From contig JAIPEG010000027.1 of NCBI GenBank assembly GCA_021737405.1, forward strand, positions 1 through 35,352: DNA of 35,352 bases, given 5' to 3'. Both the position numbers and the translations under genes were made by a program. Position 1 is the first letter of the stretch. Each line of letters opens with the position of its first letter. This document shows, piece by piece, positions 14,525 through 22,634 of this stretch. The notes under the pieces were generated by a model that saw nothing but the letters and a program-made list of their open reading frames with translations, was not told the DNA's origin and searched no databases. The stretch comes from Bacteriovoracaceae bacterium. Lineage in GTDB: Bacteria > Bdellovibrionota > Bacteriovoracia > Bacteriovoracales > Bacteriovoracaceae.

Positions 14525-16534
14525 ATGAATATTAATAAGCAGCCTAAACTTTTTGAAAGTTCTTCAAATCCTACGACCTCTTTAAAAATTAGGATTCTTG
14601 CTTCGAATTCGCTAAGTATTAGTATTTTCTTATTTATGATTAGCTTTTCTATTGGGGCCACGGAACTAGAGAGTTTACCAAAAATCAAATTAAGTAATCT
14701 TGAGGGGCGAGTTACGGAGTTGGGTTTTTATAAAAGTGTGGTCTCTCAAGAGGAGCGACCATACTTATCTGATTTCCAGGAACTAGAATCAATCAAAGGT
14801 GAGTTAAAAGTTCCTTATACCAATCAATCACATGGTATCTATTTTCGGTTCTCTCCCTCTGGTGAAGGAGATTTTAAGGAAAAACTTTGTTTGTCTTTTA
14901 ACCATGCTCTTTCAGGAAGGATGGAAGTCTTTAGAAAAGAAGGTCAGGGGGACTGGGAAAGGGTTGGAGTCACAGGCTCAAGAGTTCCTTATAATGATAG
15001 GCTGATAAAAGGCTTTCAACTGGCCGTTCCCATTCAATTATCTGTGGATAAGGAGGTTTTCTATTTTTTAAGACGAACCTCACAACATCGGTTTGACACT
15101 CAGATTTTCTTTGAGACGATAGAATCATTTAAAACGAAGCAATATACTCTTCAGAGTTACTACTTTTTTTATATGGGGGCTTTTGTCGCCCTTATTCTAT
15201 ATAACCTCTTCTTGTATTTTTCCTCTCGAGAGAAGAATTACCTTTATTACTTTCTCTTTGGGGTTGCGATTCACTTGGTTGTTTTGTCGATGACAGGGTT
15301 TATCGATTACTTGTTGGCCTTTACAGGAATGTCTTGGTCACAGTATCTAATTTTATTTTCTAGCTCCTCCCTAATCGCATCAGTCCTATTTGCCATTCAT
15401 TATAATAATCTTGTCACCTATTGTTTTTATTGCCTAAAGGGCCTTTATGTCGCTCTTTTTGCGGCGCTTGCTGTCTTTCTGATTTCTCTAGGGCCGTGGG
15501 CCCAGTACTTTGGAGGTGCACATTTAGGAGCAGTCATTGATATTGTGATTCCCGTGGGCATTGTGATGATGATTGGTAGTGCCATCATCGCCATGAGAAA
15601 AGGTCATATCTTAGCGCGCTTTTATCTCACATCATGGGCTTTCATGTTCGGGGGTGCCTTTGTCTATTTTGGTCATTTTGCTGGTCTTTTTAGACGTAAC
15701 TTTTTCACAAGTCATGCTGTCATGTGGGGAAATCTTTTAGAAATGCTTATCGTATCCTTAGGCCTTGCTTATAAAATATCCATCCTAGATAGAGAGAAAA
15801 AAGAGGCGATCATCATGGCCAAAGGCAAGCAAGATTATGAAAGGCTCGTTAGGGTTCTTCTTCATGATATTGGTAATCCTCTTAATCTGATTAAATATTA
15901 CACTGACTTAAAGAATAGGAAGCCTGAAAAATTTAAGGAAAAAGAATCAGTTGCATGGGAGAAAATTTCATTTGGAATAACAAAAATTAGCGAAATCATC
16001 TCTTTTCACCGCAAGCAAGAAATGAATTTAAGTAATAGCTTTAGATCCTTAGAAATGGAAAAGATATCTCTCATTGATGCTTATAAACAGACTTTTAAAA
16101 TGTTTGAAGAATCCCTTGAGAAAAAAAAGCTAAAACTCGAGTTTGATTTTGTGGATGATCAATATATTTTGGCAGAAAAGGTATCTCTCGTTAATGAGGT
16201 TTTAAATAACATCATCTCCAATGCTATCAAGTTTAGCTTTGAAGGAGATACCATCTCTATCAAGGCCGGTCTTAAAGCTGGTAGGGTTCATGTTATCATT
16301 TCAGACCAAGGCCAGGGGATGGAAGAAAATGATCTCTTTCTCTTTAAGGAGAGTAAGCCTTTGGTAAGCCGTCTGGGGACTAAGGGAGAGAAGGGTACTG
16401 GTTATGGCCTTTTTCTTATTAAATCCTACATGGACCTGTATGGTGGTGAAGTTTTTGTTAAAAGTATCTCTAAAAATAAAGATTCAATAAATCACGGCAC
16501 ACAGGTTACTTTAGTTTTTCAAAGACCTAGTTAA
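14525..16534 (+). CDS. 7TMR-DISM sensor histidine kinase
   Basis: The 669-residue protein has an N-terminal hydrophobic export segment (about 25-44). An extracytoplasmic beta-rich domain like 7TMR-DISMED2 follows (about 50-200, with the motif GIYFRFSPSGEGDF), then seven hydrophobic segments (about 209-425), a short coiled linker and a kinase core. The H-box is VLLHDIGNPLNLIKYY with His447, the N-box NEVLNNIISNAIKF near 557-570, the G1 box SDQGQGM, and the G2 box GTKGEKGTGYGLFLIKSY near 620-637. Kinases of this type sense extracellular ligands, often carbohydrates, and phosphorylate a response regulator. No receiver lies beside it, so the partner is elsewhere; the regulator at 32512 is one candidate. 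No ribosome binding site is visible. Confidence 0.9.
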   Translation: MNINKQPKLFESSSNPTTSLKIRILASNSLSISIFLFMISFSIGATELESLPKIKLSNLEGRVTELGFYKSVVSQEERPYLSDFQELESIKGELKVPYTNQSHGIYFRFSPSGEGDFKEKLCLSFNHALSGRMEVFRKEGQGDWERVGVTGSRVPYNDRLIKGFQLAVPIQLSVDKEVFYFLRRTSQHRFDTQIFFETIESFKTKQYTLQSYYFFYMGAFVALILYNLFLYFSSREKNYLYYFLFGVAIHLVVLSMTGFIDYLLAFTGMSWSQYLILFSSSSLIASVLFAIHYNNLVTYCFYCLKGLYVALFAALAVFLISLGPWAQYFGGAHLGAVIDIVIPVGIVMMIGSAIIAMRKGHILARFYLTSWAFMFGGAFVYFGHFAGLFRRNFFTSHAVMWGNLLEMLIVSLGLAYKISILDREKKEAIIMAKGKQDYERLVRVLLHDIGNPLNLIKYYTDLKNRKPEKFKEKESVAWEKISFGITKISEIISFHRKQEMNLSNSFRSLEMEKISLIDAYKQTFKMFEESLEKKKLKLEFDFVDDQYILAEKVSLVNEVLNNIISNAIKFSFEGDTISIKAGLKAGRVHVIISDQGQGMEENDLFLFKESKPLVSRLGTKGEKGTGYGLFLIKSYMDLYGGEVFVKSISKNKDSINHGTQVTLVFQRPS

Positions 16535-16759
16535 CAAAAGCTTTTTTTAGGTAAAAACCTCTAGTTAATAATCATTAGAACAATCGAATAGAATTCCCCC
16601 TAAATTTTCATGAATTCCGTTATTTTGCTACGAGAGAGCTTCATGAGCCCTTTACATCAAGTTAAGGAAAACAATTTTTGACTACGGTTACTTGTGCCTT
16701 TGTTGCGTTGCAGGTCCTATAACTGCCTTATCGAAAACAAAATGTCTTAGGAGGACAAC

Positions 16760-17077
16760 ATGAAAAACTTAGTAATCGCAGCTATCGCTCTTCTTTCAAT
16801 CTCTTCATTCGCTAAAGAAACAAAGAGAGATATGGTAAGAGTACAGGGTGCTTCTGCACAAATCGCTTTTGATAAAGCTCAAGATCTTGTTGTTGAAATT
16901 AAAGCAGCTAAGAATATGGCTAAACTTTCTTACCTTAACAACTGTAACTATACTTCAAGCCAAGCTGAAGACATGACATGGTTTACTCGTAATGCATGGA
17001 CAAATACTTCATCAGTAACTTTAAACCATGTAACTGGTGTTTACACAGCAATCGTAAATGTAAGCTGTAAAAAATAA
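16760..17077 (+). CDS. Small exported protein, probably highly expressed
   Basis: The 105-residue product has a signal peptide (MKNLVIAAIALLSISSFA, cleavage before KETK). The mature part is about 87 residues with two cysteines (LNNCNY and VSCKK) that may pair, and a Thr/Ser/Asn-rich second half. AGGAGGACAAC in front of the ATG is the strongest ribosome binding site in the window. The codons are of simple, uniform choice (many AAC, CTT and GCT), suggesting high expression. No family was recognised. The 225-nt upstream gap probably holds its promoter; a TATAAC near 16717 is only a weak candidate. Confidence 0.7.
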   Translation: MKNLVIAAIALLSISSFAKETKRDMVRVQGASAQIAFDKAQDLVVEIKAAKNMAKLSYLNNCNYTSSQAEDMTWFTRNAWTNTSSVTLNHVTGVYTAIVNVSCKK

Positions 17078-17093
17078 TTTAAAAATTCGCACG

Positions 17094-17121
17094 AATCCTC
17101 CCCTTCCTTGGGGGGAGGATT
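17094..17121. terminator. Strong hairpin between convergent genes
   Basis: A 10-bp GC-rich stem (17094-17103 with 17112-17121) directly precedes the stop codon of the minus-strand lipoprotein gene. It could terminate both convergent transcripts, although T runs are short. Confidence 0.65.
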
Positions 17122-17424
17122 TCACTTCGATGATTCCTTTGCTCTTTTGATGTCTTTGGTGATATCCGCAAAAGTACCACCCTCTTTGATTGCATCAAAT
17201 ATATCATCAACACAAGTTTGATTCACATTCTTAAGAATATTCTCAGGTACCTCAGCAATTACTAATGTATTGCCAGAGGTAATTTTCACTATCTTATAGA
17301 CCCATTTATTCTCAATTTCACAGGTTTGATACCTTTGGGTTTTTCTAGGTGAGGCACTCGTACAACTTAGTGCTAGAAAAAATATAATCATGTGTTGGAT
17401 AGTTAATAAAAAATTGTTGGTCAT
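17122..17424 (-). CDS. Small lipoprotein
   Basis: This 100-residue product has a hydrophobic leader ending in a lipobox (MIIFFLALSC, acylated Cys21). A short Ser/Pro/Lys linker and a compact domain with two further cysteines (YQTCEIE and NQTCVDD) follow, ending in a basic helix. AAGGA lies 5 nt upstream of the ATG. No family was recognised. It converges with the small exported-protein gene and shares its terminator hairpin. Confidence 0.65.
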   Translation of the reverse strand: MTNNFLLTIQHMIIFFLALSCTSASPRKTQRYQTCEIENKWVYKIVKITSGNTLVIAEVPENILKNVNQTCVDDIFDAIKEGGTFADITKDIKRAKESSK

Positions 17425-17804
17425 TTGAGTCCTTGTTTAGTTGATTGTTGTAGCCAATCTTTATTGTCGGGTATACCGGGCAAATAGTGGAAAAATCTAC
17501 TTTCATAAAGGAATTACCGATATAATTTAACCAAACAAAACTTATTTTTGGAATTTGCTTGGAAGTAAAAAAAAAATTTAATCAGTCTGTGCTGAATTTT
17601 GTGATTGCATCAATTATGCCTCCTTTTAGAATACTTTTTACCTTTAGTTTCCTCTTAAATGCTCTTTTTTCTCTGATTCAAATAATAAGAGGGAATAGCC
17701 TTAAAACTGAAGTTTTGAAGGTCGTTATTGATTTTAAAGCGGTCTTTTGCCCTGCGGGTGGCATACAATGGAATTAAAATAAATTAAGGAAGGGATGCTG
17801 AATT
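17425..17804. other. 380-nt intergenic region with no supported gene
   Basis: The region is AT-rich and separates the divergent lipoprotein and aldehyde dehydrogenase genes. A TATAAT at 17519-17524 lacks a good -35 box, and a short palindrome GGTATACC lies near 17472. A hydrophobic open frame at 17559-17777 starts with TTG, has no convincing ribosome binding site and is not called. AAGGAAGGGA near 17787 serves the dehydrogenase. Confidence 0.5.
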
Positions 17805-19241
17805 ATGAGTGGTAGTAAAATGAAACTTGGGAATTATATCAATGGTAAATGGAAGGATAGTCTTAGGGAAGAATTCTTAATTGTGGTTGATAAGTACACT
17901 CAAGAGCCTATTGCTAAGTTACCTATGGCATGTGAATCCGATATAGAAGAGGCCATTGAATCTTCCGTAAAAGGATTCAATGAATTAAGGAGTTGGTCCG
18001 CTGGAAAGCGTTCAGAGCACCTTTTAAAACTATATAATGCTTTGAAAAATCGTCAGGAAGAGACTGTAAATATTATTATCCAAGAAGCAGGAAAACCACG
18101 ATCATACGCAGAAGCTGAATTTAAAAGATGCTTGGCAACCATCGAAAACGCTGTGAGTGAGGCCAAAAGATTTTCTGGTGAAATGATACCGATTGATTTT
18201 GATGGAGGTACTGGGAAAACGGCATTCACTAAAAGATTTCCGATTGGACCCATTCTTTGTATTACTCCCTTTAATTTTCCTCTTAATCTTGTCCTTCATA
18301 AAGTGGCACCGGCCTTAGCCGTGGGCTGCTCAGTTATCGTAAAGCCAGCTCCGCAAGCTCCATTAAGTGCTATTCTTCTAGCAAATCTTTTAGAAGAAGT
18401 AGGTTATCCTGCTGGCATCGCCAATATTCTTAACTGTAATGTGCCTATGGCCGAGAAAATGGTTAAAGATCAGCGTCTTTCCATGGTTTCATTCACGGGA
18501 AGTGAGAAAGTGGGCTGGTATATTAAAAGTATCTGTGGCACCAAGAAAATAGCATTGGAGCTAGGTGGAAATGCAGCGGTTATTGTCGATAAAGGTACTG
18601 ATCTTAAAACGATTGCAAAGACCGTGGCCAATGGAGCCTTCTTATACTCTGGACAAATTTGTATTTCTACTCAAAGGATATATGTTCTTGAATCTGTCTT
18701 CGAAGAATTTAAAAAAAATCTAGTCGAGGAGATTAAAAATCTTAATATGGGCGACCCAAAAGACAATAAAACAACTGTGGGTCCACTTATTGAAAAGATT
18801 CATCTTCAACGAATTAAGGAGTGGGTAAAGGAAGCTCAAAATGAAGGGGCCGAGGTCTTAATTGGTGGAGAGGTCGAGGACGCGGATCATAATATCTTTC
18901 AGCCAACTTTAATGACAAAGACAAAATCTCCAATGAAAGTAATGGATGAAGAGGCCTTTGGGCCTATTGCTATTATTGAAAAAGTGGAATCCTTTGATAA
19001 GGCGATTGAAAAAGTGAACGCCTCAAAGTTTGGATTGCAAGCAGGCGTTTTTACAAATGATTTTGAAAATGTAAAAAAATCTCATGAAAGACTTGAAGTG
19101 GCAGGAGTCATCATTAATAACGTCCCAGGCTTTAGGATTGATAGTATGCCTTATGGTGGTATTAAAATGTCAGGTCTTGGGCGAGAAGGAATTAAGTACG
19201 CGATGGAAGAGATGTCTGAGCCAAGGCTACTTGTCTATTAA
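17805..19241 (+). CDS. NAD(P)+-dependent aldehyde dehydrogenase
   Basis: The 478-residue protein is a full-length member of the aldehyde dehydrogenase superfamily. It has the cofactor-binding segment ITPFNFPLN with Asn157 and Lys180 in VIVKPAP. The FTGS motif is at 230-233, the general base Glu252 is in LELGGN, and the catalytic Cys286 is in YSGQICIS. EEAFGPIA and the C-terminal PYGGIKMSGLGREG also match. The compact length and sequence style resemble lactaldehyde/GAPN-like subfamilies, but the aldehyde cannot be named. ATG 17805 has AAGGAAGGGA upstream. The gene stands alone and ends in an intrinsic terminator. Confidence 0.92.
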   Translation: MSGSKMKLGNYINGKWKDSLREEFLIVVDKYTQEPIAKLPMACESDIEEAIESSVKGFNELRSWSAGKRSEHLLKLYNALKNRQEETVNIIIQEAGKPRSYAEAEFKRCLATIENAVSEAKRFSGEMIPIDFDGGTGKTAFTKRFPIGPILCITPFNFPLNLVLHKVAPALAVGCSVIVKPAPQAPLSAILLANLLEEVGYPAGIANILNCNVPMAEKMVKDQRLSMVSFTGSEKVGWYIKSICGTKKIALELGGNAAVIVDKGTDLKTIAKTVANGAFLYSGQICISTQRIYVLESVFEEFKKNLVEEIKNLNMGDPKDNKTTVGPLIEKIHLQRIKEWVKEAQNEGAEVLIGGEVEDADHNIFQPTLMTKTKSPMKVMDEEAFGPIAIIEKVESFDKAIEKVNASKFGLQAGVFTNDFENVKKSHERLEVAGVIINNVPGFRIDSMPYGGIKMSGLGREGIKYAMEEMSEPRLLVY

Positions 19242-19275
19242 CTCGGAACTTTCTTGTCTTTAAATGAGGTCCTAG

Positions 19276-19300
19276 AAAGGTGATATTGATCACCTTTTTT
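19276..19300 (+). terminator. Intrinsic terminator after the aldehyde dehydrogenase gene
   Basis: A 9-bp stem (19276-19284 with 19289-19297), a 4-nt loop and a T run lie 35 nt after the stop codon. Confidence 0.88.
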
Positions 19301-19510
19301 AAGAAATAATTCATTGATACCTTTATCAAAAGGCATATAAAACTTTTTGTTGTCTCTATCTACCTAAAATCATAATATTTATTTTGTTAGTCTCTAGCGG
19401 GGACTCTTTAGTCATGAGGGTCCTGTCAATAATAGCGTTATTTAAAATTCATACCATTATTGAGGTTTTTCACAGATATGTTAAAACTTAATCTAATACT
19501 GGAGAGACAT

Positions 19511-19753
19511 ATGAATAGCTTAATTGACCCCTGGAAGTTATTTGGGACGATGATCCCAGATATCGACAAAAGACCTAAGAATTTTAAGATTGGTTTAGAA
19601 TTGTCATCGGATCAAATAGAAAATACTGACCATCTTTTCGAAGAACTTATGGACCTTTGTGAGGAGATCCAAGCGATATCCTTTGACTTAGGCGACAAAG
19701 AGGTATTATCGGTTCTTAAAGAATTGATCAAGATAAGAGACAGACTTCTTTAA
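19511..19753 (+). CDS. Small acidic protein of unknown function
   Basis: The start is placed at ATG 19511 because GGAGA at 19501-19505 is well spaced; an upstream ATG at 19460 lacks a binding site. The 80-residue product is soluble, acidic and mainly helical, with a run of Glu/Asp in HLFEELMDLCEEIQAISFDL and a C-terminal helix KELIKIRDRLL. There is one cysteine. No family was recognised. It lies between two independently terminated genes and may be monocistronic. Confidence 0.55.
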   Translation: MNSLIDPWKLFGTMIPDIDKRPKNFKIGLELSSDQIENTDHLFEELMDLCEEIQAISFDLGDKEVLSVLKELIKIRDRLL

Positions 19754-19831
19754 GTTTTTTGTTGAAAATACATTGCGAAATGGTCTTAGAAAGGGCATTA
19801 ATCTCTAAGATTTTAAAATGGAGCCATGTAT

Positions 19832-20230
19832 ATGAGTATAGTTAAAGAATTTAAAGAATTTGCCATGAAGGGCAACGTTGTTGATCTTGCCGTGGGACTA
19901 ATTATTGGCGCGGGTTTTGGAAAGATCGTCTCATCCCTTGTAAACGATATTATTATGCCGGCCGTTGGTGTCGTGGTTGGTGGAGTAAATTTTAAAGAAT
20001 TAGTTTTCACCTTAAAAGAAGCCGTTGATACCCATCAAGCTGTAACCATTAAATATGGTATGTTTCTTCAAACTCTATTTGATTTTATCATCGTTGCCTT
20101 TTGTGTCTTTATCATTGTGAAAGCGATGAATGCGGCCAAAAGAAAAGAAGAATTAGCGCCTGTCATTCCACCAGCACCTCCTAAGAATGAGGTGCTTTTA
20201 GAAGAAATTCGAGATTTACTAAAAAAATAG
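19832..20230 (+). CDS. mscL: Large-conductance mechanosensitive channel MscL
   Basis: The 132-residue protein matches MscL along its length. It has the N-terminal helix [14 protein letters not shown], the TM1 pore helix [28 protein letters not shown], a short periplasmic loop, TM2 ([18 protein letters not shown]) and a Pro-rich linker with a C-terminal helix ([12 protein letters not shown]). MscL opens under membrane tension and releases solutes during hypo-osmotic shock. ATG 19832 is chosen over 19826 because GGAG at 19820-19823 then has an 8-nt spacer. Its stop codon is 6 nt from that of the convergent methyltransferase. Confidence 0.97.
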   Translation: MSIVKEFKEFAMKGNVVDLAVGLIIGAGFGKIVSSLVNDIIMPAVGVVVGGVNFKELVFTLKEAVDTHQAVTIKYGMFLQTLFDFIIVAFCVFIIVKAMNAAKRKEELAPVIPPAPPKNEVLLEEIRDLLKK

Positions 20231-20236
20231 TCAGGT

Positions 20237-21058
20237 TTAAAAAGCTTTCGCTGAGGCCTGAATGAAAGAGTAGTAAAAGACGGCATTGGGATCATTTCTC
20301 ACCGTCTTTAGCTCTTCTCTTGCTTTATCTACCGTCTCTTCATCGACATATTTCTCTTTAATAAGCTGGTCACTTGCTGAGAGCAAAAGCTCCGACCAAT
20401 ACTCTATAAACTCTTTTCTTTTTCCAGGTCTTCGATTATCGAGGTGCCAGGTCTTTGTTTTTACTTTTATGTCGCGATAGCCTTGTTGCATAAGGATATT
20501 ACCAAGCTTTGCGCCAATAAAAGGATCACCCTTCATGTCATATTGATAATCATTGAAGGCCATCCAGTACTTCCAAACATGGGGAGAGTAGGGCTCAAGA
20601 AAGAAACTCGAATTAAGAACTTCTGTAATATAAACAATACTTCCCGGACTCAACACTCTTCTTACTTCACTCAAGACCTTCCCGGGGTCTGGCACATGCT
20701 CCAGGATCCAACATAAGAAGGCCCCATCAAATGATTGAGACTCATACTCAATATTCGTAGCATCCATTTCCTGCAGGTGATATCGGTCTTTTGCGTAAGG
20801 GCACGCTTCAAGAGAAATTTTGGCGGCATCTAACTGATTTTTTGATCGATCAATACAAGTGATATCAAGCTTTGGAAAACGCCTTAAAAGAATTTCCGTT
20901 TGTGCACCAACTCCAGAGCCCACTTCAATAAGTTTCTTAACGTAAGAGAGGTTTATATCTTTATAAACGGTATGTTCTGTAAATTCAGCCTGCTTTCGTA
21001 AGCGATCCTGCTCGACAGAGTCAAAACCATGTAGGTAGGGAAATTCATTCTTCGACAT
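20237..21058 (-). CDS. Class I SAM-dependent methyltransferase
   Basis: The 273-residue protein has a typical class I core. Motif I is KKLIEVGSGVGAQTEIL near 42-58, followed by an acidic strand end ITCIDRSKNQLDAA, the motif II-like segment EMDATNIEYESQSFDGAFLCWILEHVPDP, and the post-motif helix VLSEVRRVLSPGSIVYITE. This order is that of the UbiE/Methyltransf_11-like group. The C-terminal ~110 residues may bind substrate, but none is identifiable. CAGGAG lies 7 nt before the ATG. It converges on mscL with only 6 nt between stop codons and is divergent from the RimK-like gene. Confidence 0.88.
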   Translation of the reverse strand: MSKNEFPYLHGFDSVEQDRLRKQAEFTEHTVYKDINLSYVKKLIEVGSGVGAQTEILLRRFPKLDITCIDRSKNQLDAAKISLEACPYAKDRYHLQEMDATNIEYESQSFDGAFLCWILEHVPDPGKVLSEVRRVLSPGSIVYITEVLNSSFFLEPYSPHVWKYWMAFNDYQYDMKGDPFIGAKLGNILMQQGYRDIKVKTKTWHLDNRRPGKRKEFIEYWSELLLSASDQLIKEKYVDEETVDKAREELKTVRNDPNAVFYYSFIQASAKAF

Positions 21059-21218
21059 ATCGGGGCTCCTGTTTATTACAAATTTTACTTTAAAAACTGT
21101 TCAAGCGCCTTAAAGAGTTAAAGCACTTAGACGCCTTAACTTCTTTGGCCATAAAGGGAAATTATAGAATGAACCACAATAATACTGACGGTATTTGCAA
21201 AAAATTCAAGATTTGGTT

Positions 21219-21269
21219 AAATTTTAGGCAATTAGGCCATATTTTAAGGGTCATTTAAGCCTAAAATTT
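21219..21269 (+). promoter_or_regulatory. Inverted repeat in the leader of the RimK-like gene
   Basis: AAATTTTAGGC (21219-21229) and GCCTAAAATTT (21259-21269) are perfect 11-nt inverted repeats separated by 29 nt. A third copy of the core CCTAAAAT lies at 21278-21285. This could be an operator or an alternative RNA fold ahead of the start codon at 21336. Confidence 0.45.
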
Positions 21270-21335
21270 CAAAGAAACCTAAAATCTTAGAACTTTTATG
21301 TTATGTTTTGCTTCAACCCGTTGAAGAGAATCCTT

Positions 21336-22544
21336 ATGAAATTAGCCATTTTATCAAAAGAGCCGAATAACTATAGCACCAAGCGTTTAGTGGATGCTGC
21401 CAAGAAGAGGGGACACACGGTAAAGGTGTTGAATACCCTTAAATTTGCTATCGATCTTGAAGAAGAGAGCCCTGATCTCTTTTACAGGCAAAAAAGACTG
21501 CCTGATTACGATGCTGTTCTTCCAAGAATTGGCGCCTCGATTACTTATTTTGGTACTGCTGTTGTTAGGCAATTTCAACAAATGGATATATATAGTGCTA
21601 ATTCAGCTGATGGTATCTTAAATTCAAGAGACAAGCTAAGAAGCTTTCAAATTTTAAGTAAGCACAAAATTGGTATCCCCGCGACTACCTTCGTAAAAGA
21701 TAAGGCAGATGTTCTACCAGCTATTGAGAGAGTTGGGGGAGCGCCCATTGTCATCAAGCTTTTAGAGGGAACCCAAGGAATTGGTGTTTTACTGGCCCAT
21801 ACTATTGAAATGGCCACTTCAATTATTGAACTCCTTCAAAGTCAGAAACAAAATGTTCTCATCCAAAAGTTTGTAGCAGAGAGTAAGGGAAGAGATGTTA
21901 GAGCGATCGTCGTCGGTGATCGTGTGGTCGCTGCCATGAGGCGTGTGGCCCAAGGGCAAGAATTCAGAAGTAATGTTCACCGTGGTGGAGTTACAGAAAG
22001 AGTTGAGCTTGATGATGTTTATAAAGAGACGGCCATTCGTGCGACAAAAATTATGGGTCTTGGAATTGCTGGCGTTGATATGTTAGAGGGAAAAGATGGC
22101 CCTCAAATTATGGAAATAAACTCTTCTCCTGGTCTTGAGGGGATTGAAGGTTGCACTAAACTAGATATCGCTGGCTCTTTTATCGATTATATCGCGGCCC
22201 AAGTAGACTTTCCTGAAATTGATTTAAGACAAAAATTATCAGTGAGTAAAGGTTATGGAGTCACTGAAATCTATATTCCAGAAGGCTCTGAATATGTTGG
22301 GAAAAGTATTTCTAGCTCTGGCCTAAATGAAAAAGACATCAATGTGCTCACCCTTCATCGCGATGGAAAAGTTATCCCTAACCCAAGACCGGTTCGAGAA
22401 TTATTTGCTGATGATAGGCTTCTTTGTTTTGGAAAGCTTGAATCTATGAAAGACCTTATACCTGAGAGAACGCGTAAGATTAGATGCCCTAAAATGAAAA
22501 AGTTAAAACAAGCTGATGTTGATGTCGCTCAGACCCACCAGTAA
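21336..22544 (+). CDS. rimK: RimK-type ATP-grasp ligase fused to an RCK_C-like domain
   Basis: The start is placed at ATG 21336 (MKLAILSKE, family-like), preceded by GAAGAGAA; an ATG at 21303 is in frame but less likely. Residues 1-290 match RimK: the N-terminal MKLAILSKEPNNYSTKRL, the SRDKLRSFQ segment, the ATP-grasp strand PIVIKLLEGTQGIGVLLA, the metal-binding IMEINSSPGLEGIE, and the basic loop RSNVHRGG. RimK adds glutamate to the C-terminus of ribosomal protein S6, and relatives make other peptide-like bonds. Residues 305-375 (GVTEIYIPEGSEYVGKS through LLCFGKLESM) look like an RCK_C/TrkA-C ligand-binding domain. RimK alone is about 300 residues; this protein has 402. Confidence 0.88.
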   Translation: MKLAILSKEPNNYSTKRLVDAAKKRGHTVKVLNTLKFAIDLEEESPDLFYRQKRLPDYDAVLPRIGASITYFGTAVVRQFQQMDIYSANSADGILNSRDKLRSFQILSKHKIGIPATTFVKDKADVLPAIERVGGAPIVIKLLEGTQGIGVLLAHTIEMATSIIELLQSQKQNVLIQKFVAESKGRDVRAIVVGDRVVAAMRRVAQGQEFRSNVHRGGVTERVELDDVYKETAIRATKIMGLGIAGVDMLEGKDGPQIMEINSSPGLEGIEGCTKLDIAGSFIDYIAAQVDFPEIDLRQKLSVSKGYGVTEIYIPEGSEYVGKSISSSGLNEKDINVLTLHRDGKVIPNPRPVRELFADDRLLCFGKLESMKDLIPERTRKIRCPKMKKLKQADVDVAQTHQ

Positions 22545-22591
22545 CCTGAGTATATTATTTGATAGTGAGTATTGCCTATACATATTAAGGA

Positions 22592-22622
22592 AAGAGTCTT
22601 TTAATATAAAGACTAACTCTTA
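22592..22622 (+). promoter_or_regulatory. Hairpin in the leader of the CorC-like gene
   Basis: GTCTTT pairs with AAAGAC across a 6-nt loop, and flanking AAGA and TCTT extend the stem across a 4-nt bulge. It lies between the RimK-like gene and the GTG at 22635. It may be a weak terminator or a leader structure. Confidence 0.3.
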
Positions 22623-22634
22623 AAAGGTGTAGTC

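Noticed and set aside
17559..17777. Hydrophobic 72-codon plus-strand frame
   Set aside because: It starts with TTG, lacks a convincing ribosome binding site and resembles nothing; hydrophobic frames arise easily in AT-rich DNA.
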